Source: Bombella apis
GTDB taxonomy: Bacteria; Pseudomonadota; Alphaproteobacteria; Acetobacterales; Acetobacteraceae
Assembly: GCF_018221685.1 (NCBI RefSeq)
Contig: NZ_JAGJTM010000001.1
Coordinates: 62,001-126,000, forward strand
DNA length: 64,000 nt
Reading direction: 5' to 3'
The notes beneath the pieces were generated by a model. It was not told where the DNA came from. It did no database searches and saw only the letters and a list, made by a program, of their open reading frames with translations. The translations under genes were made by a program, and so were the position numbers. Of the stretch, positions 18,619 through 28,209 are shown piece after piece (within the stretch, counting starts at the first letter, position 1; the number at the start of each line of letters is the position of its first letter).

Positions 18619-19185
18619 TCAGAACGGAATCTCGTCATCCAGTGCCTGATCACCCTGCCCGGAAGAACTGTCCCAGCCAGCACCGCCACCGAAGTTGCCA
18701 CCCTGCTGACCACGACCACCGGCACCGCCACGGCCCGCCGGAGCGGACCCGCCACCAGCCCAGTTGCTGCCGCCATCACCATAACCACCGTCATAACCAT
18801 CATCACCATAGCCGCCGCCGTCACCACCGCCACGCTGGCTGTCCAGCAGGACAAGATTGCCACGGAAGCGATCGATCACAACCTCGGTCGTGTATTTCTC
18901 CACGCCCTGCTGGTCCGTCCACTTGCGGGTACGCAGCTCGCCTTCGATATAAACCTTGCGACCCTTGCGCAGATAACGTTCCGCCACATCACCGACACGC
19001 TCGTTGAAAATGACGACACGGTGCCATTCCGTACGGTCACGCCGCTCTCCTGTATTGCGGTCGTTCCACGTATCGCTGGTAGCGATAGCCAGATTGACGA
19101 TCTTGCTGCCGGACTGGGTGTTCCGGACCTCCGGGTCACGCCCAAGATTTCCCACCAGAATGACCTTGTTTACGCTACCTGCCAT
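18619..19185 (-). CDS. ssb: Single-stranded DNA-binding protein
   Basis: A 188-residue SSB. The N-terminal OB fold ([91 protein letters not shown]) is followed by a long Gly/Asp-rich disordered linker (~residues 118-180) and ends in the acidic tip DDEIPF that recruits repair proteins. It coats single-stranded DNA in replication, recombination and repair. It is divergent from uvrA with a 137-base gap, the common ssb-uvrA arrangement in bacteria. Confidence 0.98.
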   Translation of the reverse strand: MAGSVNKVILVGNLGRDPEVRNTQSGSKIVNLAIATSDTWNDRNTGERRDRTEWHRVVIFNERVGDVAERYLRKGRKVYIEGELRTRKWTDQQGVEKYTTEVVIDRFRGNLVLLDSQRGGGDGGGYGDDGYDGGYGDGGSNWAGGGSAPAGRGGAGGRGQQGGNFGGGAGWDSSSGQGDQALDDEIPF

Positions 19186-19322
19186 GCGTTTTTTCCACTT
19201 CTCTCAAGAACTTTTCATTGCCACGGTTCGATTCTGGCACCGTGTACCCATATTGCCTATATTGCACAGATGGACCGCCCGTGCATCCATACCTGCCACA
19301 AAGGCCGTAATGAGGACATAGC

Positions 19323-22259
19323 GTGACAGACACAGCCCGCCCTGCCAGCACAAGCCACATCATCGTCCGTGGTGCCCGTACGCACAACCTGCGGAACGTC
19401 AACGTCACCATCCCCCGGGACAGGCTGACCGTGCTGACGGGCCTTTCCGGCTCCGGCAAGTCCTCCCTCGCCTTCGACACCATCTATGCCGAAGGGCAAC
19501 GTCGCTATGTGGAGAGCCTCTCCGCCTATGCCCGCCAGTTTCTGGAACTGATGGGCAAGCCGGATGTTGATTCCATCGAGGGCCTCTCCCCGGCCATTTC
19601 CATTGAGCAGAAAACAACCTCCCGCAATCCACGCTCGACGGTCGGCACGATCACCGAAATTCACGACTACATGCGCCTGCTCTGGGCACGGGCGGGTGTT
19701 CCCTACTCCCCGGCTACCGGCCTGCCCATCGAGGCCCAGAGCATCAGCCAGATGGTGGACCGTGTGATGGCCATGCCCGCCGGCACACGGCTCATGCTGC
19801 TGGCCCCGGTCGTGCGGGACCGCAAGGGCGACTGTGCGAAGGAACTGGCCGAGCTGACCCGCCGTGGCTTCGCCCGTGTACGCATTGATGGCACGCTCTA
19901 CGAGATCGGCGATGCCCCGAAGCTGAACCGCAAGACACGCCACAACGTGGATGTCGTGGTGGACCGTGTGGTGCTGAAGGACGGTGTGGAAACCCGGCTG
20001 GCCGACAGTTTTGAAACCGCCCTGGACCTCTCGGACGGCCTGGCCTCTGTCGAGGAAGTCCTCCGCAGCGGGGAAGACCGTGAGCCGCTGAAGGCTTCCT
20101 TCTCCTCACGCTATTCCTGCCCGGAATCCGGATTCATGCTGGAAAGTGTGGAACCCCGCCTCTTCTCCTTCAACGCCCCGATGGGAGCCTGCCCGACCTG
20201 TGACGGGCTGGGTACGGAAACGCATTTCGACCCCAACCTCATCATCCCCGATGACAGCCTGACCCTGCGGGAAGGCGCCATTGCCCCGTGGCGGAATGAG
20301 CAGGACCCGCTCTTTGACCAGACCCTCGCCGCCCTGGCCCGCCATTGCGATGAGACGCTGGACACCCCATGGAACAGGCTGAAGGACAGTTCACGCCAGT
20401 TCCTCCTGCATGGCGGGCCGGAAGCCGTCAGCATCCCCTATCAGGATGGCAAGGGGAAGACACACACCATCCACCGGCCTTTCGAAGGCATCATCAGCCA
20501 TCTGCAACGCCGTCTGGCGCAGAGCAGCAGCGTCCATGTCCGGGAGGCCCTGGGCCGGTACCAGTCCGCCATGCCCTGCCCGGCCTGTCACGGTGCCCGC
20601 CTGCGGCCGGAAGCCCTCTGCGTGAAGGTCAATGACAGCAACATTGCCGAGGCCTCGGATCTGACCATCAGCGAGGCCCTTGCCTGGTTCAGCACCGTGG
20701 AGGCCAGCCTGACACCCCAGCGGGCCGAGATCGCCCGGCGCATCCTCAAGGAAATCACCGAGCGGCTGCATTTCCTCGACCGTGTGGGGCTGGACTATCT
20801 CACCCTCTCCCGCAGTTCCGGCACGCTCTCCGGCGGGGAGAGCCAGCGCATCCGGCTGGCTTCGCAGATCGGCTCCGGCCTGACGGGCGTCCTCTACGTG
20901 CTGGATGAGCCCTCCATCGGGCTGCACCAGCGGGACAATGCCCGCCTGCTCACCATGCTGGAGCGGCTGAGGAATCTCGGCAATACCGTCCTTGTCGTGG
21001 AACATGACGAGGATGCCATCCGGCAGGCGGACTACCTCATCGACATGGGGCCGGGAGCCGGAACACAGGGCGGGCACGTCATCGCCTGCGGCACGCCGGA
21101 AGAGGTCGCCCAGAATCCCGACAGTCTGACGGGCGCATGGCTGGCTGGCCGCCGGGGCATCCCCGTCCCCGCCACCCGCCGCAAGAGCAGACGCTGGGTG
21201 AGCATCCACGGGGCAAAGGGAAACAACCTCAAGAATGTCAGCGTGAAGTTCCCACTCGGCACCTTCATCGCCGTGACGGGAGTTTCCGGCAGCGGCAAGT
21301 CCACACTCATCACCGACACCTTCTACAAGGGGCTGGCCCGGCAGATCATGAAGTCCGCTGCCGTCCCCCTCCCTTACGGGCGGCTGGAAGGCACCGAGCA
21401 GCTCGACAAGATCATCGAGATCGACCAGTCCCCCATCGGGCGGACGCCACGCTCCAACCCCGCCACCTATACGGACCTCTTCGCCCCCATCCGGGACTGG
21501 TTCGCCGAACTGCCGGAGGCCAAGGCACGGGGCTACAAGCCGGGACGTTTCTCCTTCAACGTCAAGGGAGGGCGCTGCGAGGCCTGCCAGGGTGACGGCG
21601 TGCTGAAGATCGAGATGCACTTCCTGCCGGATGTGTTCGTCACCTGCGATACCTGCAAAGGGGCCCGCTACAACCGGGAAACGCTGGAGATCAAGTTCAA
21701 GGGCAAATCCATTGCCGACGTTCTGGCCATGACAGTGGACGAGGCCGTGCCGTTCTTCAGTGCCGTGCCCCGCATTGCGGACCGTCTCTCCATCCTCCAG
21801 CAGGTAGGGCTGGGCTATGTAGCCCTCGGCCAGCAGGCCACCACCCTCTCCGGTGGTGAGGCCCAGCGTGTGAAGCTCGCCAAGGAACTTGCCCGCCGTG
21901 CCACGGGCCGGACCCTCTACGTGCTGGATGAACCCACCACCGGCCTGCATACCGAAGACGTCCACAAGCTGCTGAATGTCCTTCATGCCCTTGTGGAACA
22001 GGGCAATACGGTGCTGGTCATCGAGCACAACCTTGATCTCATCAAGACGGCGGACTGGGTGATCGATATCGGGCCGGAAGGCGGTGCAGGCGGTGGGCAG
22101 GTTGTCGCCACCGGCACGCCAGAAGACATTGCCGCCTGCAAGAAAAGCCATACCGGGCAGTTCCTCGCCCCCATGCTGGCCGCCGGGAAAACAGGCCCGG
22201 CACCAGCCACGCCGCAGCAGGGTACCGGCAGGGAAGGTGGCAGAAAAAAGAAATCCTGA
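19323..22259 (+). CDS. uvrA: Excinuclease ABC subunit A
   Basis: A 978-residue UvrA, the damage-recognition ATPase of nucleotide excision repair. It has two ABC modules: Walker [10 protein letters not shown] at ~40-48 and GVSGSGKST in the second half, with signatures [12 protein letters not shown] and [15 protein letters not shown]. Zinc-module cysteines are present (CPESG...[31 protein letters not shown] and CDTCKG). The N-terminal motif [18 protein letters not shown] is canonical. Divergent from ssb. The C-terminal tail is Gly/Lys rich. No convincing SOS box was found in the shared 137-base intergenic region. Confidence 0.99.
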   Translation: MTDTARPASTSHIIVRGARTHNLRNVNVTIPRDRLTVLTGLSGSGKSSLAFDTIYAEGQRRYVESLSAYARQFLELMGKPDVDSIEGLSPAISIEQKTTSRNPRSTVGTITEIHDYMRLLWARAGVPYSPATGLPIEAQSISQMVDRVMAMPAGTRLMLLAPVVRDRKGDCAKELAELTRRGFARVRIDGTLYEIGDAPKLNRKTRHNVDVVVDRVVLKDGVETRLADSFETALDLSDGLASVEEVLRSGEDREPLKASFSSRYSCPESGFMLESVEPRLFSFNAPMGACPTCDGLGTETHFDPNLIIPDDSLTLREGAIAPWRNEQDPLFDQTLAALARHCDETLDTPWNRLKDSSRQFLLHGGPEAVSIPYQDGKGKTHTIHRPFEGIISHLQRRLAQSSSVHVREALGRYQSAMPCPACHGARLRPEALCVKVNDSNIAEASDLTISEALAWFSTVEASLTPQRAEIARRILKEITERLHFLDRVGLDYLTLSRSSGTLSGGESQRIRLASQIGSGLTGVLYVLDEPSIGLHQRDNARLLTMLERLRNLGNTVLVVEHDEDAIRQADYLIDMGPGAGTQGGHVIACGTPEEVAQNPDSLTGAWLAGRRGIPVPATRRKSRRWVSIHGAKGNNLKNVSVKFPLGTFIAVTGVSGSGKSTLITDTFYKGLARQIMKSAAVPLPYGRLEGTEQLDKIIEIDQSPIGRTPRSNPATYTDLFAPIRDWFAELPEAKARGYKPGRFSFNVKGGRCEACQGDGVLKIEMHFLPDVFVTCDTCKGARYNRETLEIKFKGKSIADVLAMTVDEAVPFFSAVPRIADRLSILQQVGLGYVALGQQATTLSGGEAQRVKLAKELARRATGRTLYVLDEPTTGLHTEDVHKLLNVLHALVEQGNTVLVIEHNLDLIKTADWVIDIGPEGGAGGGQVVATGTPEDIAACKKSHTGQFLAPMLAAGKTGPAPATPQQGTGREGGRKKKS

Positions 22260-22273
22260 TATAGGATGTCGCC

Positions 22274-22612
22274 ATGACGCCTTTTCTTGCCTGGCTCTTC
22301 CTGTTCGGGGCCATCCTGCTGGAGGTTCTGGCAACCAGCCTGCTCAACATCTCCAACGGGTTCCGCAGGCCCCTGCCCACCATCGGCTCGCTCCTGCTCT
22401 ATGGAGCGGCCTTCTTCTGTCTGGCACAGGCCCTCAAATGCGTCCCTCTTGGCATCGCCTATGCCGTCTGGTGCGGGGTGGGGATCGTCTGCATCGTCCT
22501 CATCGGCGTGACCATCTTCCGTCAGCCCCTGTCCCTGACGGCCTATCTGGGCGTGGGGCTGATCATGCTGGGCACGCTGCTGGCCTGTCTCTCCGGTGGA
22601 GTCCGGCACTGA
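22274..22612 (+). CDS. Small multidrug resistance (SMR) family transporter
   Basis: A 112-residue, four-helix EmrE/SugE-type protein. The membrane-embedded glutamate is in helix one (GAILLEVLATSLL, Glu17), and helix three shows the AYAVWCGVGIVCIVLIG motif typical of SMR pumps. It works as an antiparallel dimer exchanging protons for cationic drugs, guanidinium or polyamines. It begins 14 bases after uvrA and is followed 3 bases later by the His-rich DUF2946-like gene, so it may belong to the same transcript as the copper receptor genes. Confidence 0.92.
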   Translation: MTPFLAWLFLFGAILLEVLATSLLNISNGFRRPLPTIGSLLLYGAAFFCLAQALKCVPLGIAYAVWCGVGIVCIVLIGVTIFRQPLSLTAYLGVGLIMLGTLLACLSGGVRH

Positions 22613-22615
22613 CCC

Positions 22616-23161
22616 ATGAAGGCTCTCTCCACCCACGGCCTGATGACCTCTGCCCTGTTCCGCTGGACGCCGCTGCGCCTCCTCATGGTACTGGTCATGC
22701 TGCTGGGATTCGGGGCACAGACCCTTCTCACGGCCGCCAGCCTGCCCGATGAAAGCCCCCGGGCCGCCATCCTGCGGCTGACAGGCATCGACATCGCCCC
22801 CCGGCCAGAAGCCATCCCTGCCGCCATCATGCCGGGCATGGATCATGCCACCATGGGGCAGGGTGTGGAGCCACAGGCGCACTGCCATCCCCACAGCCCG
22901 ACAGCACCATCAGCTCCCCTGCTGATGGACCATCATCATTCTGGCGGGCACCACCATCACGGGCCGGACTGTCCCCTCTGCCCCCTGCTGGACCATGTCC
23001 TGCTCGCACTGACCGTCCTTGCCGTCCTGCTGAGCTGCACCCGGCTGGCCCGCCAGATATGGCAGGCGGTTCCTCCCGCACAGGCACCGCCAGAACCGAC
23101 CCGCCAGCGGCCACCGGGCCGTGGGCCACCCGTCACCATCCTGAGCCACGCATCCGCCTGA
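22616..23161 (+). CDS. DUF2946-like His-rich membrane-associated protein
   Basis: A 181-residue protein with an N-terminal hydrophobic segment (LRLLMVLVMLLGFGAQTLL), a His/Met-rich periplasmic stretch (MPGMDHATMGQG...HCHPHS...MDHHHSGGHHHHGPDCPLCPLLDH) and a second transmembrane helix. The His cluster plus the CPLCPL pair resemble the DUF2946 family, found beside TonB copper receptors in proteobacteria. Copper or another metal binding is inferred from composition and from the TonB-dependent copper receptor gene ~100 bases downstream. The Pro/Arg-rich C terminus is probably cytoplasmic. Confidence 0.72.
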   Translation: MKALSTHGLMTSALFRWTPLRLLMVLVMLLGFGAQTLLTAASLPDESPRAAILRLTGIDIAPRPEAIPAAIMPGMDHATMGQGVEPQAHCHPHSPTAPSAPLLMDHHHSGGHHHHGPDCPLCPLLDHVLLALTVLAVLLSCTRLARQIWQAVPPAQAPPEPTRQRPPGRGPPVTILSHASA

Positions 23162-23262
23162 CCGGCCCGGCCTGAAGAAGGCTGCGTGTCGGCCTTTCCG
23201 CATGTTTTCTTCAGAATGGATGACTCTTGTCTATTTTTCCCCGTTGCACGGGTGGACGTATC

Positions 23263-25566
23263 GTGCGTCCGGCCCTGACCACCCTGTTTCTGGGAGGTGT
23301 GATCCTGCCAGCCGGACAGGCCACCGCCCAGACCCTGCCAGCCTCCGGCTCCTCCCTCCCCGGCCCTGGGGCCACGACCAGCCCCCCGGACAGGCCGCAG
23401 ATGTCGCCCATCCGGCAGGTCCCCACCTCCCTGAAGCCCGGCCAGGCCCCAGCCTCCTCCAGCAACCGACCGGCTGAAGAGATCAGCGTCACAGCCATCC
23501 GGCGCCCCTTCACGCAGGCAGCCGACACGGCGGCCCTGTTCCGGGACGTACCGGGTTACAGCAGCTACAGAACAGGTGGCATCGCCAGCCTGCCCGTTCT
23601 CAACGGCATGGCGGATGACCGGGTCGCCACATTCGTGGACGGAATGCCCCTGATGGCGGACTGCCCCAACCACATGAATCCTGCCCTCTCGCAGATCAGC
23701 CTAGATGAAGTGTCCCACAGCGTGGCCATTGCCGGGATCACGCCTGTCAGCCTCGGCGGAGACAGCACGGGGGGCACCATCTCCGTGGAACGGAAAGACC
23801 CGCAGTTCGCCCGGGAAGGCAACATCCTCGTGACAGGCGATGGAAGAGAAGACTGGCGCAGCAATGGCGGCGGCTCCGGTGCCGGTGGTTCCATCACGGT
23901 TGCCAATGACATGCTCAGCCTGCGCTACAGCGGCTCCTACACCCATGCCAGCGATTACACCGCCGGAGGGCGTGGCGGACGGGTTCTCTCCAGCAGCTAT
24001 CTCAGCTTCAATCATGATGTGACGGCGGGCCTGAAACTGAAGAACCATCTCTTCAGCCTGACATTCGGACAGCAGGACACGCCCTACGAGGGTTTCCCCA
24101 ACCAGTACATGGACGAGACCAACAACCGCTCCACCTTCGTGAACGGCAAATATGTGGGCACCTTCGGCTGGGGGACGCTGGAGGCCCGGGGCTACTGGCA
24201 GCGTGTGACCCATGCCATGAACATGCTGGCCGACAAGGGCGGCCACAGCGCCACGACCGGCATGCCCATGAACAGCGATGGCCGGACAGCAGGCTACAGT
24301 CTGGTCGCCACCATGCCGCTTGGGCGACGCCATCAGCTCAAGATCGGCAGTGCCTTCAGTCATGATGGCCTCAATGACTGGTGGCCGCCCGTCATGGGCA
24401 GCATGATGATGGGGCCGGGCACGTTCCACAGCCTGAACGGTGCCCATCGGGACCATCTTGGCCATTTCATCCAGTGGAATGCCCAATGGACGCCCCGCCT
24501 CTCCACCGAACTCGGCATGCGCAGCGACGTCATCATGATGAATACCGGCCCGGTCTCTCCCTATCAGGGCCTCTCCTCCATGAATGACATGGGCATGGGA
24601 GGAATGTCTGGCATGAACATGATGAGCATGGGCCACATGTCGGATATGGGCATGTCCGGCATGGGCATGTCCGGCATGAACATGGGCAGCACCAATCAGG
24701 CGGCCGCACGTGCCTTCAACAGTGCCCGCCGGGGCCGCACGGATGACAATTTCGATGTCACAGCCTTGGTGCGCTACAAGGCCAGTGCCTATCTGAACAT
24801 TGAGGGCGGCTATGCCCGCAAGACACGCTCCCCCAACCTGTATGAACGCTATGGCTGGAGCCGGGACAGCATGACGGCCCGGATGATCAACTGGTTTGGT
24901 GATGGCAACGGCTATGTCGGCAACCTGAACCTGAAACCTGAAGTCGCCAACACCACCAGCGTGACATTCCGCTTCCACGATGCGGATGACCACCAGTGGG
25001 AGGCCATGATCCAGCCTTTCTACACCTACACGCACAATTACATGAACGTCGTGCGCATCGGTGCCCTGTCACGGGGTTTCAACCTGCTCCAGTTCGCCAA
25101 CCACAATGCCCAGAGCTACGGCATCAACGCCTCTGGCCGGACGACCCTGTGGGACAATACACACTGGGGCACGGGGGAACTCTCCGCCACTCTGAACTGG
25201 GTGCGGGGGCAGGACTTCAAGACCCATTCGGGACTGTACCAGCAGATGCCGCTTAACGGGACCATCCGCCTGCATGAGCATTTCGGCCCGTGGCACGGCA
25301 TGGCGGAAGTCGTGCTTGTCAAAGCCAAACATACGGTGGACTGGGTCCGCAACGAGCCCCGGACACCCGGCTATGCGCTGTTCAATCTCGGAGCCGGGTA
25401 TCACTGGTCCCGCTATCTTCAGCTGGATGTGAGCCTCGACAACCTGCTGAACCAGCGTTACGCCCTGCCGCTGGGGGGCCGGGCCGTCAGCACGGCGGGC
25501 AGCCCTCCCGGGGCTGTTCTGGGCATGGGCCGGTCCGTCAACCTGACCCTGCGGGAACATTTCTGA
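23263..25566 (+). CDS. TonB-dependent copper receptor (OprC/NosA-like)
   Basis: About 767 residues from the GTG at 23263, chosen because GGTGGA lies 6 bases upstream and a clean signal peptide ending ATAQ follows. The frame extends to a TTG at 23227. The plug domain has FRDVPGYSSYRTGGIASLPVLNGMADDRVATFVDGMPLMADCPNHMNPALSQI, characteristic of the TonB-copper subfamily (NGM and CPNHMNP). One extracellular loop is a striking Met/Gly/His run (~24,570-24,690; repeats of GMSGM and MGHM), fitting methionine coordination of copper. The C terminus ends in Phe, as expected for a barrel. The His-rich protein just upstream is the likely partner. Confidence 0.93.
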   Translation: MRPALTTLFLGGVILPAGQATAQTLPASGSSLPGPGATTSPPDRPQMSPIRQVPTSLKPGQAPASSSNRPAEEISVTAIRRPFTQAADTAALFRDVPGYSSYRTGGIASLPVLNGMADDRVATFVDGMPLMADCPNHMNPALSQISLDEVSHSVAIAGITPVSLGGDSTGGTISVERKDPQFAREGNILVTGDGREDWRSNGGGSGAGGSITVANDMLSLRYSGSYTHASDYTAGGRGGRVLSSSYLSFNHDVTAGLKLKNHLFSLTFGQQDTPYEGFPNQYMDETNNRSTFVNGKYVGTFGWGTLEARGYWQRVTHAMNMLADKGGHSATTGMPMNSDGRTAGYSLVATMPLGRRHQLKIGSAFSHDGLNDWWPPVMGSMMMGPGTFHSLNGAHRDHLGHFIQWNAQWTPRLSTELGMRSDVIMMNTGPVSPYQGLSSMNDMGMGGMSGMNMMSMGHMSDMGMSGMGMSGMNMGSTNQAAARAFNSARRGRTDDNFDVTALVRYKASAYLNIEGGYARKTRSPNLYERYGWSRDSMTARMINWFGDGNGYVGNLNLKPEVANTTSVTFRFHDADDHQWEAMIQPFYTYTHNYMNVVRIGALSRGFNLLQFANHNAQSYGINASGRTTLWDNTHWGTGELSATLNWVRGQDFKTHSGLYQQMPLNGTIRLHEHFGPWHGMAEVVLVKAKHTVDWVRNEPRTPGYALFNLGAGYHWSRYLQLDVSLDNLLNQRYALPLGGRAVSTAGSPPGAVLGMGRSVNLTLREHF

Positions 25567-25576
25567 ACAAGATGGA

Positions 25577-25606
25577 GGCGTCACCCCATTTCGGGGGACG
25601 CCTTTT
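25577..25606 (+). terminator. Rho-independent terminator after the copper receptor
   Basis: Stem GGCGTCACCCC / GGGGGACGCC around ATTTC, with a short T-run, lies between the convergent receptor and trhO genes. Confidence 0.8.
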
Positions 25607-25634
25607 CCACGGCAGACCGGGGCTGAAAAGCCGG

Positions 25635-26579
25635 TCAGCCCTGCGCCTCATCCCCCAGATGGGCCTGTCCCCGTTCTGCCGCCAGCTGCGCCTGACGCTG
25701 GCGTTCACGATAACGCTGCCGCTGGACATCCGTTCTCTGCCCGTAACAATGCGGGCAGCTCACGCCTTCCTCATACTGGGGCGACTCCTTGTCTTCCGCA
25801 CTGATGGGCGCACGGCAGGCATGGCAGAGGTCATACCTGCCCAGTTTCAGCCCATGCCCGACCGACACACGCTGGTCGAACACGAAACATTCGCCATCCC
25901 ACAGGCTTTCTTCCTCTGGAATCTCTTCCAGATATTTCAGGATGCCGCCTTTCAGATGGTACACATCCTCCACCCCTTCCTGCCGGGCAAAGGCGGTAGA
26001 TTTTTCGCACCGTATGCCCCCCGTGCAGAACATGGCGATCTTCGGTGTGCGGCCCTGTGCCTCCACCTCTTTCCGCCAGTTGCGGAACCACTCCGGGAAG
26101 GCACGGAATGTCTTCAGGTTCGGGTCCACGGCACCCCGGAAGGTGCCGATGGCCACCTCATAGTCGTTGCGTGTGTCCATCACGACCGTATCAGGGTCAG
26201 AGATCAAGGCATTCCAGTCCTTCGGCTCGACATAACGGCCAACGCAGACATGGGGGTCAATGTCCGGCTGCCCCATCGTGACGATCTCTTTCTTCAGCCG
26301 CACTTTCATCCGCAGGAAGGGCATCGTCTTCGCCCGGGACTTCTTGTAATCGAACCCGGCACAGCCCGGCAGGCTGTCGATGTAGGCCAATACGGCATCG
26401 ATGCCTGCATCAGGCCCGGCGATCGTGCCATTGATGCCCTCACGGGCCAGCAGCAGGCTGCCTTTCACGCCCTCCTTCTGGCACAGCTCCAGAAGGGGCT
26501 GGCGCAGGGACTTGTGATCCTCAAACGCCGTGAAATGATAGAGGGCGGCCACGCAGACCGGCAGGGATGTATCTGTCAT
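25635..26579 (-). CDS. trhO: tRNA uridine(34) hydroxylase TrhO (rhodanese family)
   Basis: A 314-residue YceA/TrhO protein. An N-terminal acylphosphatase-like domain ([43 protein letters not shown]) is followed by a rhodanese domain with active-site Cys185 in [13 protein letters not shown] and a C-terminal zinc-type Cys cluster (CHACRAPI...[25 protein letters not shown]). The family uses O2-dependent chemistry to hydroxylate U34 in tRNA to ho5U, which supports wobble decoding. It is convergent with the copper receptor and monocistronic by spacing. Confidence 0.95.
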   Translation of the reverse strand: MTDTSLPVCVAALYHFTAFEDHKSLRQPLLELCQKEGVKGSLLLAREGINGTIAGPDAGIDAVLAYIDSLPGCAGFDYKKSRAKTMPFLRMKVRLKKEIVTMGQPDIDPHVCVGRYVEPKDWNALISDPDTVVMDTRNDYEVAIGTFRGAVDPNLKTFRAFPEWFRNWRKEVEAQGRTPKIAMFCTGGIRCEKSTAFARQEGVEDVYHLKGGILKYLEEIPEEESLWDGECFVFDQRVSVGHGLKLGRYDLCHACRAPISAEDKESPQYEEGVSCPHCYGQRTDVQRQRYRERQRQAQLAAERGQAHLGDEAQG

Positions 26580-26688
26580 CAGTCAACCATTCTCGCAAAG
26601 AAGGAACCTGACCGCCCTTCTAGCAGGCTGACCAGCAGATGGCACCCTCCGGCAGACAGGAGATGCTGCCGGCCCGCCACTGGAAGGC

Positions 26689-28209
26689 TCAAAGCTCCCA
26701 GTACACCTCATGCCTGTGCTCGTAATGCAGATTTCCCTTCACCATGGCGATCCGTTCTGCATCATCAGGCCAGGGTTCCCCGGCGGCCACAGCCGGTGGC
26801 ACATAGCCATGATCCCTGCACAGCTTCTTGATGACGGACAGTACATACGATGTGCTGATGTTGCGTGTACATTCAAACGCCTTGTCCGTCCCTTTGTGCC
26901 GGGGGCAGAACAGATGATCATCATGCTGGAAGGGCGTCCGGATATCGTGCCAGCAACTGTTGCAGCCATGGTTGCTGAACACCCGGTACGGCGTATGGAA
27001 CTCGTTGATCGGGTCCGTAAAACCACTGATCATGATGACAGGCGTACCGGTAGCCCAGGCCAGCCATGACAGGCCGGAGGACAGACCGACAAAAAACTCG
27101 GCATGTTTCAGCCAGCGGGCCCGTTCTGCCAGCGGGCGCTCCCCTGTTTCATCCTCCACGCCATTGGGTATGTGGTTCCAGGTAATATTGTGCCCGACCA
27201 CCGGGTCCTTGTCGATACAGATGACCCGATACCCCATCCTCTTCAGATACTGGACCGTATCCAGCCACCCGAATGGATTCTGCCACATCTTGCAGGCACA
27301 GGAAGCCTGCACGGCCACCACGACATAAGGCTCCTCGATCGGGCGGGTATCAGCCTTCTCGATGACCACCTTCGGGCGAATCTCTGTTGGATCCACGCCA
27401 AGAATCCACCCCGCTGTCCTGTGCAGGCCAACGGCACGGAAGTCCCGCGGCTGCCAGGCCTGTTCCACATCATGAAAGAACAGCCCGATGTAATAGGTGG
27501 CGTAGAATTCGTCCTTCACATCCGCAAATTCCTCTTCCTTCAGGAAGCGGACATGCGGATAGGCCGGCCCCATGAGGTCGATGATCACCTCACTGGTCAC
27601 GATGGTCATTTCACAGTCATGATCACGCCCGAACCGGTCGGCATAAGGGACCCAGCCCAGCGGATCCCCCAGAGTGCCTGTCGGCATGAGGACAGCGACC
27701 TTCTTGCCCCGTGCATCATATTCGTGCGTCCAGACAAGCGTTTCACCATCGAACAGTTCGATCAGCACGTTCATGAAATACTTTTTGCGGGAAGAAACAT
27801 ATTCCCCACCAACCTTGCCGTCATACAGGCAGGTATCCGTATCCATGTCCCAGAAACGCAGCCGCCACTGCTCACCCTCCGGCACTTTCACCCGGACGCC
27901 GAAGTTGAAATCATACCGAAGGCCGTGGTCACCTCCCTGCGTCGGCTCCATGGCAGGCGCAGGAAAAGGCAGATGGGGCAGCCTCTCGATGCCATCGTCC
28001 TTTTCCTTCAACGATCCCGCATCACCTGCCCCGGATAGGACAGATGGCAGCTCCGCAGCGGAAAGAGAGGAGACAACAGACTGTTGTTCCCCCTGCTCCT
28101 CCAGGCCAGAACCTGCCGTCTCCTCCGTAAAGGGCAGACGTGATGCCGAGGAAGGGGCCTTGAGAGCGACGATATCCTGAAGAACACGTTCCGTTTTCTT
28201 TTCAGTCAT
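26689..28209 (-). CDS. TibC/AAH-type (autotransporter O-heptosyltransferase family) glycosyltransferase B
   Basis: A 506-residue member of the bacterial autotransporter heptosyltransferase family (TibC/Aah/BAHT), which transfers heptose from ADP-heptose to serines of autotransporter passengers. A Ser/Glu-rich ~75-residue N-terminal extension precedes the core. The motif GTLGDPLGWVPYADRF carries the conserved LGD, and HAEFFVGLSSGLSWLAWATGTPVIMISGFTDP is the GT-B sugar-nucleotide loop. Four cysteines (416, 419, 435, 447; C-x2-C-x15-C-x11-C) match the iron-binding finger known in TibC. The gene starts within the stop of its paralogue (ATGA). No autotransporter is encoded nearby, so the acceptor is unknown and the polyketide cluster is the only obvious partner. 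Confidence 0.87.
   Translation of the reverse strand: MTEKKTERVLQDIVALKAPSSASRLPFTEETAGSGLEEQGEQQSVVSSLSAAELPSVLSGAGDAGSLKEKDDGIERLPHLPFPAPAMEPTQGGDHGLRYDFNFGVRVKVPEGEQWRLRFWDMDTDTCLYDGKVGGEYVSSRKKYFMNVLIELFDGETLVWTHEYDARGKKVAVLMPTGTLGDPLGWVPYADRFGRDHDCEMTIVTSEVIIDLMGPAYPHVRFLKEEEFADVKDEFYATYYIGLFFHDVEQAWQPRDFRAVGLHRTAGWILGVDPTEIRPKVVIEKADTRPIEEPYVVVAVQASCACKMWQNPFGWLDTVQYLKRMGYRVICIDKDPVVGHNITWNHIPNGVEDETGERPLAERARWLKHAEFFVGLSSGLSWLAWATGTPVIMISGFTDPINEFHTPYRVFSNHGCNSCWHDIRTPFQHDDHLFCPRHKGTDKAFECTRNISTSYVLSVIKKLCRDHGYVPPAVAAGEPWPDDAERIAMVKGNLHYEHRHEVYWEL

Noticed and set aside
19186..19322. Possible alphaproteobacterial SOS (LexA) box in the ssb-uvrA intergenic region (GTTC-N7-GCAC and GAAC-N7-TGCC)
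   Set aside because: Neither matches GTTC-N7-GTTC in both halves; two mismatches in a 4-base half-site is not evidence.
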